Of a DNA stretch of 64,000 nt, positions 1-12,970 are shown piece by piece. Position 1 is the first letter of the stretch, and each line of letters begins with the position of its first letter. The stretch is taken from positions 6,572,001 to 6,636,000 of the forward strand of contig NC_060020.1 in NCBI RefSeq assembly GCF_021134715.1, written 5' to 3'. The notes under the pieces were generated by a model. It was not told where the DNA came from, ran no database searches, and saw nothing but the letters and a program-made list of their open reading frames with translations. The DNA comes from Daphnia pulex (Eukaryota; Arthropoda; Branchiopoda; Diplostraca; Daphniidae). A program made the position numbers and the translations under genes.

Positions 1-2319
1 GTCGGCAAAAGAGAAAGAAAAAGGCGGCGTGCCAGTCACGCGACGGGGTATTCGGGCACTATACGATATTATTCGTTTGATGATGGAAGCAATCGGTGAT
101 TCACGACTATAGCCGGGCTCGCACAGCCAGCAGATCGGGCAGCAACAAAACAAAAACCAAAAAAATAACAAAATAAACAACAGCATAAGAGGCCGAATAG
201 AGAAATGAAGAATCGTCTTTTGGCGAAATGGACTGAAGAGAAGAAACAAGTTAGGATGGCAATCACAGCGCTCTTCGCCCGTCAGGCCCACACAACTCTT
301 CTTCCTTTTTTTTCCTTTTACAATAAAAAAAAAGATGCCGCGTTGCGCTCGTTATGAAATAGAGACTCTCTTTCGGGAAAGAAGAAACACAAAAAAAAAA
401 TCCTTTTTTAGCTTACTGTATTTGTTTCGTCTTTCTTTCCATAACGATGGCAGGCTTCATCGGGTATTTACGGCCGGTAATCATCGCCGAGTATGAGAGA
501 ACCCTTTCTAGATAATATTTCATTTCATTTTTTCCCCTTTTTTTTTCACAAGAGACCGGAGCAAATCGTAACAACTTTGTGAAACTTATTCTACCCTTAA
601 AAAAAAAGATGATCTATAACACACTGTATCTGTTTTATCCCTCCGGTCTTTTCTTCAGCCCAACTAGTATTTTTTTTTGTTTGAACAAAGTTTATTATTT
701 TTTTTCTTTACGATGCGAGAGACAGTCACTGCCGCTAGTCTCAAATCTTTTGTCATTGAAGGAGCATGGCGGGCATGGCCATTTAAATTTTATTCGATCT
801 AACTGTGTCTGTAATAACAGCAGAGTAAACATTTTTTTTTCTTTCCTTTTTTTTTTACGAAGAGAAAAAGGACTAAACAAATAATAGAAAAGAAATCTCT
901 CGAAACTCAATTATGGCGACACAGAGTCATCATGTTTCAATCGCTTTTGGAGGTTCGTACTTCGTTTGCTTGTTGCGGGCTCTTCTCCAATTCCCTTTCC
1001 CCTTCCTTCACAGATGGGCCATTCGATTGGATGGCGTGACTGGATTCCATCCAAAGTATAAAACCAATAAAAAAAAGAAGAGACACGATACGAGTAGCAT
1101 TCGCTAAAATGCGAAGGCCAATAAAATAAGAAGAAGGAACGATCTCCAGTCAAATTGTTTAGCGATTGGAAGTTTTTTCACACTAAAAAGGGAGAGGAGC
1201 GTCTCGGGTGTCGTGAAAAGATTTAGCCAATTTTCGCGCTTGATTGTCGTCTTATCGGTGACAGCCACCGTTGGTGACTCTCCGTTTTGGCGAATAGGGA
1301 AGGAAAAAATAAGAAACCCAACAGATTACAGACACATTGGATACGGCACCTGGCGAGAGAGGAGAAACGAGACACATTTAAAGATTCTCAAATGCGTTAG
1401 TGTGAAAAGAAATTTGCACAATTTGTTCGACAAACAGCTACGTGACTGGCGACACATGCGCTGCGGTTGACGTCACCACCGGGTTGACGGTGGATCGGTT
1501 ACAAAATTTTATACAACTCCCCTGCCGCGGGACCATTCGAAACCTCGAGTGTCGATTCAACTCGCATTTCATTCGACTGTTACGAGAGCCAACAGCGGTC
1601 AAAATTGAGTTTTGTCACCTGACGAGAGACGTCGTTCGTGAATATCTGGCCGTCTTTCAACCAAATTCCCGCCGTCCTCATTACAACGTCCCGTTTGCGG
1701 GTGGAAAAGGACCGGAGACGTGAACACAAGAAGAAGTGTTGGCCGGATTTCCTGGGCGATCACGCAACGACAACTAATACACCCTGCACAGCTTGGTGTT
1801 GTTAAGAGTGCGTGCAGCGAACTGGGCCAACATCTCTCCAGATTGTACAATGGGGGCCCTACTTCTTTTCTTTTCTTTCTTTCTAATGAAGAACATTCTA
1901 TTTTCAATAGGTCGAGCGGTAACAAGAAAAACACTGTGACGGCCTACAGAAAAAAAGAGCAAAAGACGGTCCTGTTCCATTGTGAAAGAAACAAGGCGGC
2001 CGACTACATTATAATACACACAGCCGGAGTCATTAGCATCGAGCAAACATTCACTTCGGAAAAGACGGAAAGGAAAAAGAAGAAGAAGACGGAAAAAAAA
2101 AAAACCAAACAAAAAAGGAGAACAAACTCACAGAAGGCAACCAGACTCGTCTGCGTGTGCATCCCCCCCGCTATACAACTCCGTGTATCGTTTTCTCTCT
2201 TTTTCCCTTTGGTTAGTACAAGTGTAGTTCCTTCTCCTTTGTAATAGACCTCTCGTTTCGTGGAACCCGAAGACTCCGTAGGTAGTAATTGGAGGCCAAC
2301 AATCATGTACGAGTACAGT

Positions 2320-2344
2320 ACACACACACACACACACACACACA
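2320..2344. repeat. (AC)n microsatellite
   Basis: About 12 uninterrupted CA dinucleotides, the longest CA tract in the left part of the window. It lies within the presumed intron of the LRR gene. Confidence 0.9.
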
Positions 2345-5300
2345 TGTATACATGTACCAGGGCAGTACACAATGAGGTGATAAGGTGGGGTACGTGTAAA
2401 AGGCTCAAGAATTCTCTCACAGGAAAAACAAAAAAAAAAGACGAACAAAAAAAGGCACCCTTCCGTTTCTTTTGTCTTTCCCCCTTGGGTTTGTTTAGAC
2501 TCGCAGCACCTAAACACCACGTCAAGGTGAGGGTGCTTGCTAATAGCGACAATCTTCTACAGGTGCATTTTTTTTATTCTGCGCTAAAATAAAATTGTCC
2601 ACGGGGGGAGTCGGAATTCCGCTGGATTTTTCCTTTTCTTTGTTTCGAGATAATTTCGACGAATCCACCTCGGTCATTTCGATTGGGCTGTAACTTTTTT
2701 TTCCCTTCTCTCTCTCGCATGTTGGCTGCATTAGAGTCCAAATGAGGGTTGGGGGGAAAGGGGTATGGATAATCAAGCCCGAGATAACGATATCAAATAG
2801 CTTCATTCCCAGTATATTAGATCAACGATATAACCCCAGAATCCCATTTCCGCTGTCTCGATTGATTTACGACTAGAATCAAATTGAAAACAACCGACAT
2901 TTCAATCCGTTACTTCATTTTCTTTCTCTCTGGCGCATTTTTTCTATTTATTTATTTATTTTTTGTGTTTTTTTAATTATCGTCCCATTTTTTGTTTTTA
3001 AGTGGTGGGGCGCAGTCGGAAACATGGAAAAACAAGAATGCCAGTAGTAAACATAACCCGAGCCCATTTTGTTTCCCTTGTACTTCGTTAACCATCGGGA
3101 GAAACGACCAGACGACCATATAGTTGGTTAAGAGTTAAAGGGGGGTAGAAGAATAAAGTCAAACAGAATAAAAAAGGGAAAAAAGAAACTTAAAAATAAG
3201 AAAGAAAAAAAATCTCTTTCTACAAAGAAAAGAGAATAAGGGGGAGAGAAAAAAAAAGTCTCATCTATCGTGTAAATCACGACCGATCCGATCCTAGAGA
3301 GGAGGGGGGAGGAAGAAAAAAAGGTAGCCCATGTCCAACAAACCGGTGCCCAACAAGGGCCGGCCCAGGTCCATTTGTCATGGAAACGGAGAGCCGAGCA
3401 GAGAGAAGAGAAGAGCGGGCACATTTTCGGGGCCAGCTCAGCCAGTGTCGACATGACCAACACCGCGGTGGGTCCCTCCCTCGTCAAGAACCCCCCTCTC
3501 TAGCATCGCATTCCTACCCGAGGAAAAATCCTCCTTCAAGAAAGAAAAGAAATTTTGGGTTCAAAAAAAGAAAAGAAAAGGGCGGCTTTGATTGCCGATT
3601 TTTTTCTTCTTCTTCCCCTTTAACATCCCTATTGTAGGGCTGATACCTTTCATCAACTCGAGGAAGTATTTCAAAGTCTAATGAGACCGCAAACAAAAAG
3701 GGAAAGATGGGATCGAGTCGAAGGAAACAACATAAGCATAAAGGAAGACAAAGGGAAACTGTCTTTTCCCCCTCAGAGAGCGTCTCTTATCGCTCATGTG
3801 TCAAACTTTTTAAAGGCAGTTGACATGCGTGTCAATCACGGACTGGGAAATCAACACTTAATGGACGCGTCTGGAGCTGCTCACGTCACCTACACGCGAT
3901 TAACCTAAAACGAAATACACGAGAAGGCGATATTTGACTGTGGATTTTTCCCCCCTTTATTTTTTCTTGTGTCGTGTCGTACATTCAAATCTCGTGGCCA
4001 GGTGGAATGTTTTGTTCCCTTTGGCCTCGACCTCCTCACACACACAAACACAACAGCCGCGCAGAGACATAAGAAGAAATGAGAAAGAAAGAAAAAAAAA
4101 CCCAAAAAATGTTTGATCGTAAATTATCAGTGGCGTCATTTCTTTTCTCCCTACACACATATTCGTATATTTATACCTTCTTTTTTTCTCTCTACTTCTT
4201 TGCCATTTTCTATCCCGGCCATTAAAACGGCTATAAAATAAAACGCAACTGGAATGATGGCGAAAAAAAAACGAAAGAAACAACAAGGCGGTACCAATTT
4301 GAGATGAAACAACTAAAATATCTTGCCCCTTTTTTTTCTCTCTGGCTCAATCTGTGATTTATAAATAAATAAAACACGGGAAAAGACGGAGACGGAGAGC
4401 GGCTTCCAACCCGTGGGACAAACACACACGCAGAGGTTTTTTTGGGGGGAATCATTTGGTTTAGGTAGGCTAAAGGTGGGGTGGAGTGTGTGTGTGTGTG
4501 TGGATGTAGTAGTCTTTCACGTCAAGTGACACGATACGACCACGGCACGAAATCGAGCGCGCGGCGCGTTGAATTCTTCTTCTTCCACCTCGCTCGCTTC
4601 TCTTCTTTTTAGGGGGTTCTTTTCATCTTCTTTTGTTTGATAATCTGCGGGCTCAATCTCCCACGTTTGTGTGTGTTGAAGAGACACAAGTGCAACGGGG
4701 CCCCATTCCGACAGTTCTGACTTGATCTCTAGACCCCATCTTCTTCGTCTTCTTCCTGCTACCCCGAGCCCGTCTTCTTCTCCCAAAAGAGAAATAATAA
4801 AAACCCGTCGAAACAAATGTTTCAACTCCTCTGTCTGAATTCTACACAGGAGAACAAGAGAAAACAGAAAAGAAAAAAAAAAGGAACAAGAAGTCGGGAT
4901 AAGAATCTCATCTTTTCCCAGAGAGTTGAGGCGAACCAGCAACATATACAAACACACACACACACAACACGTCATTGGTGGCCGAGACGTTAGGTTACGA
5001 GGTAGACCAAAAGGAATGACGCCCTGACGTTATTTTGTACAGATACCGAGTTTAGTGCGTTTTATATAGTGATTGGTTCACTCGTCGACTGTCCATGAAA
5101 ATTCCCAACGTCCAATTGACCGATCGTCAAATATTTTGATTATCTTCGCAAACAAATAACAAAATGGTTCACGCCGCACTCTCCTCCATGATACAGTAAT
5201 CCACCGGGACAGACTGGCGCTAGCCACAAGAAAGAAAAAAAAAAGGAAGAGCGCCACAAAGACTCCACACACAATGCAGTTCTTTGTTGATAACGATAAA

Positions 5301-6468
5301 CGTATCAATCACTCAAAGGGCGGCGTAATAAATACGACTTAGTTGTGTGTGTGTGTGTAACTATACTTATAGATCTGCCCTTGTACGGAATAGGATAGAA
5401 TATACTCTACTAGATGAATTTTCATTTCTTCTTCAAGACCATCTCTCATTTCAAACCGGCCGTCCAGTGCTGTGGAAGTATTAAAAATAAAAGAAAAAAA
5501 AAGGTGAGAGCCGGTCAATCTAGTTAGATGCAGTGGGGTGGGCATCGTAGAATCCATTTACTATTCTTCCTTCCATTCTTTCTACTTTAGTTTAGTTTTC
5601 TTTTCCTTTGCACTTCTCTGATGCCCCGCCTACCTCATCATCTAAGATTGGGGCGCCCTTTCACAAAATGTGAAACCCAACGAATATAAAAATTTGTACG
5701 AGGGTTGTTGAAGAAAAGAGAAAGAAAAGCTCTTCTCTCTTTTTTTCTCTTCTTCTTCTTCTAGAATGAGAGAGCAAAAGAAGAGTCTGAGCGCGCAGAG
5801 GGTGCCGATCGTTAATTTCCGCTGGGCCTAGACAGCGTCCATCGACATGGGAAACGACATCGATCATAACACATCGACATCGTTTATTATAATAAGCATC
5901 TTTCTCTCTCTTCTCTCACCATTTCGCCTCCTTGAAAATAATTTCTTCGACGTCATTCAGCTCATTTGAGAAGGACGCGAAGTCGCTGGCCGTTTTTCTT
6001 GTGCGCGGTTGGATGACCGCCAAAAAAACCGTTAGCGATCACAGCATTCCTTCTTCTCGTGTTTAAGTACTAGACGACTATTTATCGCTTCATCGACGAC
6101 GGCTCTCTTTCTCCCTCTGACTTCCTTCTTCCCTTAAATCTTAGTGTTATCCGCTTCCGGTAAAGGCCCGTCAAGTTTGATATTGAACCGAGTAGCAGCA
6201 GCAGCGGTGGCAGCAACAGTAACAACAACAACAATATTCTAACTGCAGGAGCAGTGGCGTGTTAGGTTAGGTGTCTGTTGAGCTGGATCCACTTGCAACC
6301 GAGCAGATGCAGGGCAAGAGCTTGAACTTTAGGATGGGGGGCCTTCGTTCAGACTAGATAATGGACAGCACTCATTCCAGCTACTCTGTAAGCTCCCGCG
6401 TGCACGCGCCCCTTAGCTTCCCTGGCTTCCTCCTCCGACAAACAAAAACAAGAGAAAGAGGAATAAGG

Positions 6469-6486
6469 AGAGAGAGAGAGAGAGAG
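6469..6486. repeat. (AG)n microsatellite
   Basis: A short perfect GA dinucleotide tract inside presumed intronic DNA, with a CA tract 80 bases further on (6565-6586). Confidence 0.85.
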
Positions 6487-6849
6487 TCTGTGTTTGGGCT
6501 CTTGCCCTATTGTTTTGTGTTTTGATTTATTCTGTAACAATCATATCCCATTAGCTCCTCTTGCCACACACACACACACACACACATCAGCCCCATAATA
6601 AACAGCTAGCCCAGCGACCGGCACTGTTGTTGCGCCTGTGGGAGCCTGTGGGGGGGAATGTGCACGATGTTGGGATAGAGGAACTAAGATTTTTCAAGTA
6701 TTAAGAGAAAGAGAGAGACGCTCACGAGCCCCGTCCTGTTTCTCGTTCGTGTGTGCAAAGTCAAGAGAAGGAACATTCCTTGTTCTCCTAGAGCAAACTT
6801 ATCCGTTCATATAAGGTAAACATTAGCTACCGTCTTCTCTTGGCCAGCG

Positions 6850-6875
6850 CTCTCTCTCTTTCTCTCTCTCTCTCT
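6850..6875. repeat. (CT)n microsatellite
   Basis: A CT tract with one interruption in presumed intronic DNA. Confidence 0.85.
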
Positions 6876-8905
6876 GTTGTAAACTTTTATGATGTACATG
6901 ACAAGTACCAAGTTCAAAAAGCTCGCCATAAAAAGAAATGAGTAAGAAGATGAAGAAAGGAAAATTACCCAAGTGACGACGCTGTTTTCTTTCAGATAAT
7001 AATACTATGGACGACAATATAGTAGTGGATTATAAAATAATAAACGAATTAAGAAAGGAGAATGACGCCATTGTGACCAATAGGTTACTCGTATCGCACG
7101 AGCAAAGAAAAAGAAAATTCAGGTGATTTACATTCAAATTGCACAAGGCCATATAATTACCAACTGGAAAAAAACAAAAGTACGGCCAAACATGTACATC
7201 CGGATATGTACAACGGAAGATGAGATAATGGATTGGATCAAGAGGGGCGTGAAAACCCAAAATAATAAAAAAAAGAATAGAAATTCAGCCCGAAAAAAAT
7301 AAACCGTAAACAAGACCCGACAAATAAAACCCTAATCATCATCATCATGAGCTTAGAGTGTGCTACACAAAGTCATGACAAAAATGGAGGAAGGGAATGA
7401 GGAATGGGGTCGTCGCCCACCATGGAACGTCCGGGATCGGCAATCGAGTCGAAATCCGGGGCCGTGTTCCGTGCTGCTCACCTTTCGCGCGTATAAACCC
7501 GTAGGAATATACTAAATAACCAATGAATTTTTTTAAAACGGAAAAAATAGCTTAGGCTAACCCCTCGACACACACACACACACAAAATCACGACACAAAA
7601 AAAAAACGGTGCACGAGCTCCGGTTCGCTACGGGTTCGGCCCCCACAAATCTCTCAATATCGTCCCTATTTATTTCTTCTATTCTTTTCTTTTCCGAGTG
7701 GAATTTTAGCAAAAGAAAAAAAAACTCGAAGCAAAGTTTCCTTTCTATGAGATTCCAATTCTATGCTTCCTTCCAACAAAACTCGCCAGACCCGCAGAGA
7801 GTTGAATTTCCACACAATCAAAAAATGAATGCAATCGGGATAATACCGGTTTCGTAACGGGTAGCGCCTGCACTGTCCAACGAACTATTAGTAGTCGGCA
7901 GTCGCCGAGAAAAGTAGATTAACTCAGGTATATAGTTTTTATATAACACACCGCGTGTGCCAAGGAGAATTTATTATCGCGGATCTGGCCACAAAACGAT
8001 GACGCCATAAAGAGACAAAAGTAACACACACACACACACAAATAGTTTGCAGTTTAGACTAGAGCGACAAAAGAGAGTTCTCGCGTCATGGATGATAATC
8101 TTTTTTACGACGATTCACATGCGTGTCACCTTAAAAACTTTGAATTCGTTCCCCTACGCTCGATCGGTCTATAAAGCTCGACAATCACATGTCAACTGGG
8201 GAAAAAGTTTTTCTCTGTTTAAATAATTCAGTCGGCGCAACCGAGAGTTGATGTAATACGGGGCCCACTAAGACCACCATCTGTATGTACGGCAGAAGGT
8301 GACCTTATAACGTATCACGTTGTCCTGGCGTGAAAGATCACCCGCTTAGAGACGGTAAAACCAACGAGAAAGAGAGTGGGATTTCGTGACCGAGACACCA
8401 TAGAAAAATAGTCAAATACCCAAAGTAAAAAGAGCCTAGTCTAAGTCAGTCATGAAGTCAAAGAGAAGGGAGAGGCAGCAGGGAGGAGCCAACCCGTGAG
8501 GCACACACACAAAACACGATTCTTTGCAGACTGCTGCAGTCGAAACAAAAACAAACAAAAAATAACCCGAGCACATTGTGTGGGTAATCAAGTGGAAAAC
8601 AATACGACTTTTTGGCTGTCAGGGCGAGACAGCGAGTCGGACGCGCGTTTCTCTGGGAATGCCATGAATTCCCTCCGTCCTACCGATCGGGATCGAGTCG
8701 TGAGTTGGCTTTAAGGAACACGCCAAAATGATGGAACGAATCGAGAACAAAAGGTCATTTTTCCGCATTTTTCCACACGACATTGGAAAACGTCGAGATG
8801 CGAAAGGGAAAAGGAAAAGCAGAAAAACGAGAGAAAAGAAAAAATTGGCGAATAAAGAGATGGACAGATTCGACGATAGCGGAGAGATGAGGAGCATTGA
8901 CTTAC

Positions 8906-9129
8906 ATCTTGTCGGCGTCCTTTGGCAAATCCAGCGGCACTTGAGTCAGTCCGCGGTTGGAGCAATCCACCGCATTGGCCTCGCACTGGCAGAGTCTCGA
9001 GCAAGGCAAGGCGGCCGCATCGCTACCGGCCCCTTTTCCGGCCGAGCGGGCCGGTTCATCACGCTGTCCGCCGCCGGCCACATGGAGCAGGAGCAGGACG
9101 AAAATCCACAGGAAGAGAAAGGCTCGCAT
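8906..9129 (-). CDS. First coding exon of a secreted or membrane LRR protein (Slit-like LRRNT)
   Basis: Partial gene: 74 codons, then a donor (GTAAGT) in phase 2 at 8905-8900. The chosen start at 9127-9129 has a good context (ACAAAATG) and gives a signal peptide, MRAFLFLWIFVLLLLHVAG. An Ala/Gly-rich linker follows, then an LRR N-terminal cap with the cysteine pattern C-x3-C-x-C-x6-C (CSRLCQCEANAVDC) and NRGLTQVPLDLP, which is how the cap leads into the first LRR. This pattern is close to the first LRRNT of Slit, the secreted Robo ligand in axon guidance, but LRRNT caps occur in many extracellular LRR proteins. The frame stays open upstream to an ATG at 9298-9300, adding 57 Ser/Ala-rich residues; that would bury the signal peptide, so I prefer the inner start. 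No further exon is in the window. Confidence 0.7.
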
Positions 9130-10516
9130 TTTGTCCGTGAGCAAGACGCTTTGCCACCACAAGGATCTCTCAGAATACCAAATCGAAGACGTAGAAGACC
9201 ACCACGTATTTGTTGCTGTCGCTGTAACGGCTGCTGCTGCTGTTGCTGCTGACGACGACGACGAGGATGATCTAGCCTGCTGGTGCTGGTGCACGGCCAT
9301 CGGTAGATAGCCAACCTTGGTACAGCATAGTCTTCTGGACTCTAACCAGTCACTCTGTCGCTCACTTTTTTTTTTATATTTGTCTTTTTCTGTCTTTCTT
9401 TGTGTTTGTTTGCTTTTGTCTTCTCTGTTTCTTTAACTTTTCGTTTCACTTGGAACTACGACGAGATATCCGTTTTCACTGTTTGGCGTGTTTCACGCAC
9501 ACGCGCTCACCTTCTGCTTACTCTACACACTCGGTCACTCACGCAATCTCTGCAACTCTCGGTGGTAAGTGTCCGGTGGAAACTCAAAATAGCTGTTACA
9601 CAAAACTAAACACACACACACATACTCGGGGGCGCGCGCGCGGACACACACAGACACACACACAAACGGAGACAAAGTTCCACGAATTTCAAGTTTGGAT
9701 TTTCAAACAAGAGCTGGAAATCGATTGAAATTAAACCTGTTTGAGAAAAGAGAGAGAGAAAGAAACAAAAGTGTGAGAAACAATTTGATGAGTCAATGGC
9801 CATCCGCTGAGACGGTAAACGGACGCTCCCTTCGGACGTCAAACACACATTTGACGGACGCGGCGCTCCAGATACTGATAACGAGTCTACTGCTCCTCCC
9901 AGGCCCATAAGTGAGGGGACACTTTTTTTTTCAGCAAGAGCGACAGTCAGACAAGACTTAAAAGTCTCCATTTTTTCCCTCCTTTTTATCTCATTGAAAA
10001 ACGCTGTGCCAGTTCATTGTTAACAATCAGATATAGACGAAGGAACGGAGAGGGGGGGGGGGGGGGATTGAGAAGAGCGGAAAGAGAACGAGGAATACAA
10101 GGATGGGGGGAACGAGGGCTACAATCGTGAGAGTAAAAAACGGTCTTATAATACCGTCGATTCTTATGCAACACCATTTAACCTCAGTCCAATGAATCCA
10201 CTTCCCGCGCGCTCCGCACCCAAATTCAAACACATCTACTGCGGCACACAAAGCTCTCTGAATGCTGCCCCCCTCCTCCCCACCACCTCCGTCACGAAAA
10301 ATTTCACCATTTTAGCATTTGAATCGATTTCCTTGGAATCAAACCGAATCGGATTACTCAATCAAAAGTGTAACAATAGCCGTGGCATGAAAATGGAAAG
10401 TTTTGAATGAAAGAAAAACCATGAAATCTTTTTTTTTTCTTCTTCTTTTTCATTGTAAGGGGATAAAAGGTTAGCTGGTACTGTGAAAAAAGAAACGAAA
10501 AATCAAATGTGTATAC
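9130..10516. other. Upstream/5' UTR region of the LRR gene with simple repeats
   Basis: No supported coding exon. It contains a CTG/GAC-type trinucleotide run (about 9225-9270), a mixed CA/CG tract (about 9610-9663) and a 15-base poly-G run (about 10052-10066). It probably holds the 5' UTR and promoter of the LRR gene, but I could not pick out a core promoter. Confidence 0.4.
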
Positions 10517-11119
10517 CTGAAAGATGGTAAGGAGCATATCGATGCACATGCGCGGCACAAGAGTTCCGTCACCGTGTTGACTGTGAGAAAGTCGGCACTC
10601 TACTAAAGCGCAGACAGCCACAGCGGCCCACCATATACTCTCTCTCTCTCGGTGCACACACGTACAAAAGGGGGACGGCAAGACAGGGAATAGCGCCACA
10701 GAGCGGATGGCGGAGGGAATAGGTAGAGACTTGAATGGAAGCCCCCTACAGAAATAATCATAAATATCAAAAAGAGAGACGGACGATTCCGTTTTTTTCT
10801 TCTTCCCTATAGACTCTAAGTCACATAATGCTCGCCCGACACGGAAACGGGATCGGATTAAACATCTTTGAAAATCTTTTCAGAAGGAAATTATGTCGTC
10901 TCCGAATGTTTATGCGATGGAAATTATCTACGGAGGCTGCAATGTTCGCTTTTCCTTTTTTGTGTCCCCTATCTTCCTTTTTTTACAGACTAATAGAAAA
11001 GAGCCTACTGATGAATAGAAATCAGAGGACTCGGTAGGATTAGATGAATAGATAACGTGACTCACTGTATAGAGTAGAAGATCAGAACGGCCCAGCCGGC
11101 TATAGGGTTGCTGGCACTG
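10517..11119 (-). CDS. Two putative exons of an unidentified membrane protein (weak)
   Basis: Two short open segments with good splice borders join in frame on the minus strand: 11066-11119 (acceptor ATGCAG, donor GTGAGT) and 10517-10580 (acceptor TCACAG, donor GTATAC). Together they read ...NPIAGWAVLIFYSI, a likely membrane helix, followed by a segment with GDGTLVPRMCIDMLLTIFQ. No start or stop exon could be joined to them: the next acceptor below lies only 36 bases away, too close for an intron. They might belong to a gene extending left into the 1-10 kb region, or be chance. I do not recognise the family. Confidence 0.2.
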
Positions 11120-11341
11120 CTGCATATTCAACATCTTAATTCACACCTGGTGGCATGAATCCGTCGGCTAGGATCGTCCAGCCTATCCGCCACGGCCGCG
11201 CTTATTTCGAAATGGTGACGTGCAGTTCATTCTCCACAGGGTCTCGTATTCCTTTTCGCTCCAACTTCAAACTTCGTCTTGTTCTTCTCTCATCGTTATC
11301 CCTCCCTCTCTCCATCTTCTTCCATCGGATGTCTCTTTTGG

Positions 11342-12920
11342 TCAATGGTTTGAAAGCCACGCCGTGCTCCAAGCGCCGCACATTACTTTTTCAACGTCTT
11401 GAATTACGCAGACGGGTGCGTCATATGACCGTCGGTCGCCAGTTCCCAATTGACCGCAGCCGTTCCAGCCCCATGACCAGCCTGATTTATTGTCTAGGGA
11501 GATCATTCCAACAAAGAAATCAATGGTTGTATATACGTAGTTAAGAAGGCACGGATGGGAAAATGCGGGGACACGACAGACACACCAACAAGTTCAAACA
11601 AGACAAAATGCTATTTACCCAGAGTCACCGCAGTGTGACGAGAACCACATGAGATCGAAGTCACGTTGGCTTCGTCCAAAGAAAATGGCATCGCGTGATC
11701 CAGAAGACGTGGCTCAGATTGGATGCTGACATGTTCACTGTTTCCCGGGAGAAAAGGAGAGATCAATAAGCGTTTGAGGAGTGCGATGATCTGATACATT
11801 TAGAACATTTCCGGAGTTCAGTGTCCACCAGTTGCACCGAAATCACTAGATGGGCACTGTATCGTTTTACCTTTTGCTAGCAGAACCACTCAGATTACGA
11901 CAGGGTAAACCCAACTGACCGGATTCATTCCACCCCCAAACGTAAACGTCTCCTGATTCGCTTAACGCGCAGCTATGCCATCCTCCAGCAGCAATTTGAA
12001 CAATTTTGATTCCGCCCAGCACCTCAATTTCTTGAGGATATTCATTTGACCCGATGCTACCGTGACCTAGCTGGCCTCGACTTAACAGGGAAAAAAAAGT
12101 TAAGTTTAAAGGTGACACATTTTCAAGTAAAAAATAATTAATGTTTTATCTAAGTTTCACTGACCTTCCTGAACCCCAACTGTAAACTTTTCCTTCACTA
12201 TTTAAGGCAATAAAATGTTCTTTTCCACTAGCAATAGCAACAAATACTGACTGCATGTTTTCAATTCGTGAAGGTGGAAGATGAATGTTGCCTGCCACAA
12301 ACGTTCTTATAATGAAAGATTCTTACTTCAAGGCAAAACTAAACTAGAACATACCGATTTCATCAAGAGCTATAACAGAATGTTCACTGCCTAAAACTTT
12401 TACAAATTTAACAGGCTTTGGTTGATCCTCATCAGCAGACTCTATATGCACATCTTCCCAACAACATGATTTAATATCTATTGCTTGTTTCTTTAGCATT
12501 CCTTTTCTATCGATACCCACAGCAAACTGTTCAGTACATGTAACCTAATTTATAACAATTTTGTTTAAAAAAACACTGTGACTAAAAAAACTATCACACA
12601 ATATACTTGTTTTAAACAGCTTCCTTTGCTGATGGAACCTATGAAACCCGAAATTCCATTCCAATATCCACTCACAATGCAATCACCGTCTAAATTTCAT
12701 AGAAAGAATGAGTTAGACCACTTTAAATATGCAAGTCAATAGCCTTACTTGTCGTGATAATTAATCGAGACCAACCAAGGAACATTTCAAAAGAATCGGT
12801 TTCCGTTTCGAAAATTAGAGTGGGCCAGCAACAATCAACTTTTACTGATTTTTCATTATCATTTAAATTTGTTGATTTGATTTGCCCAAATCCATTAAAT
12901 CCACAATAAAACAGTTTCAT
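11342..12920 (-). CDS. RCCD1: RCC1-repeat protein, RCCD1-like
   Basis: Seven exons: 12749-12920, 12607-12689, 12355-12544, 12165-12291, 11871-12080, 11619-11737 and 11342-11481. Phases agree throughout, giving about 346 residues, near the size of vertebrate RCCD1. The N-terminus (MKLFYCGFNGFGQ) and the RCC1 blades are characteristic: YSWGSG.RGQLGHG, then IAAGGWHSCALSESGDVYVW, GWNESGQLGLP, ISCGSRHTAVTL and the last blade WSWGWNGCGQLGTGD. These match RCCD1 motif by motif. RCCD1 is a beta-propeller protein; in vertebrates it partners the histone demethylase KDM8 in chromatin and mitotic control. The role here is inferred. The start is the first in-frame ATG and begins with the family N-terminus. 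Its 5' side is only 50 bases from the stop of the small protein upstream. Confidence 0.85.
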
Positions 12921-12970
12921 TGCACTAATTGTTTTTTTTTTGTTCTAATAATTTTCGAAGAGGTTTTCTA

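Larger units (their letters stand above)
1..8905. other. Non-coding stretch, probably a long intron of the LRR gene
   Basis: I found no exon I could support on either strand. The region is rich in homopolymer A/T tracts and simple repeats: CA/GT runs near 2320-2344, 4487-4501, 5344-5358, 6565-6586 and 8021-8040, GA/CT runs near 6469-6486 and 6850-6875, and a CAG/CAA-type run near 6190-6235. The open frames here are low-complexity translations of these tracts. The LRR exon at 8906-9129 on the minus strand ends in a good splice donor, so its next exon must lie below it; none was seen before the window edge, which implies an intron of at least 8.9 kb. Short exons, such as 72-base single-LRR exons, could have escaped me. 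Confidence 0.5.

Noticed and set aside
1720..2244. 174-codon open frame, plus strand
   Set aside because: Much of it is Lys/Thr-rich translation of A-rich DNA, there is no ATG at the given start, and the opposite strand is equally open. Typical chance frame.
2004..2552. 182-codon open frame, minus strand
   Set aside because: Overlaps the CA microsatellite (CVCVCVCV) and poly-T tracts (FFFF). Composition is that of simple repeats.
10358..10480. Possible terminal exon (YQLTFYPLTM then poly-Lys) for the weak gene at 10.5-11.1 kb
   Set aside because: The intron separating it from the exon at 10517 would be only 36 bases, and the frame runs into a poly-A-derived Lys tract.
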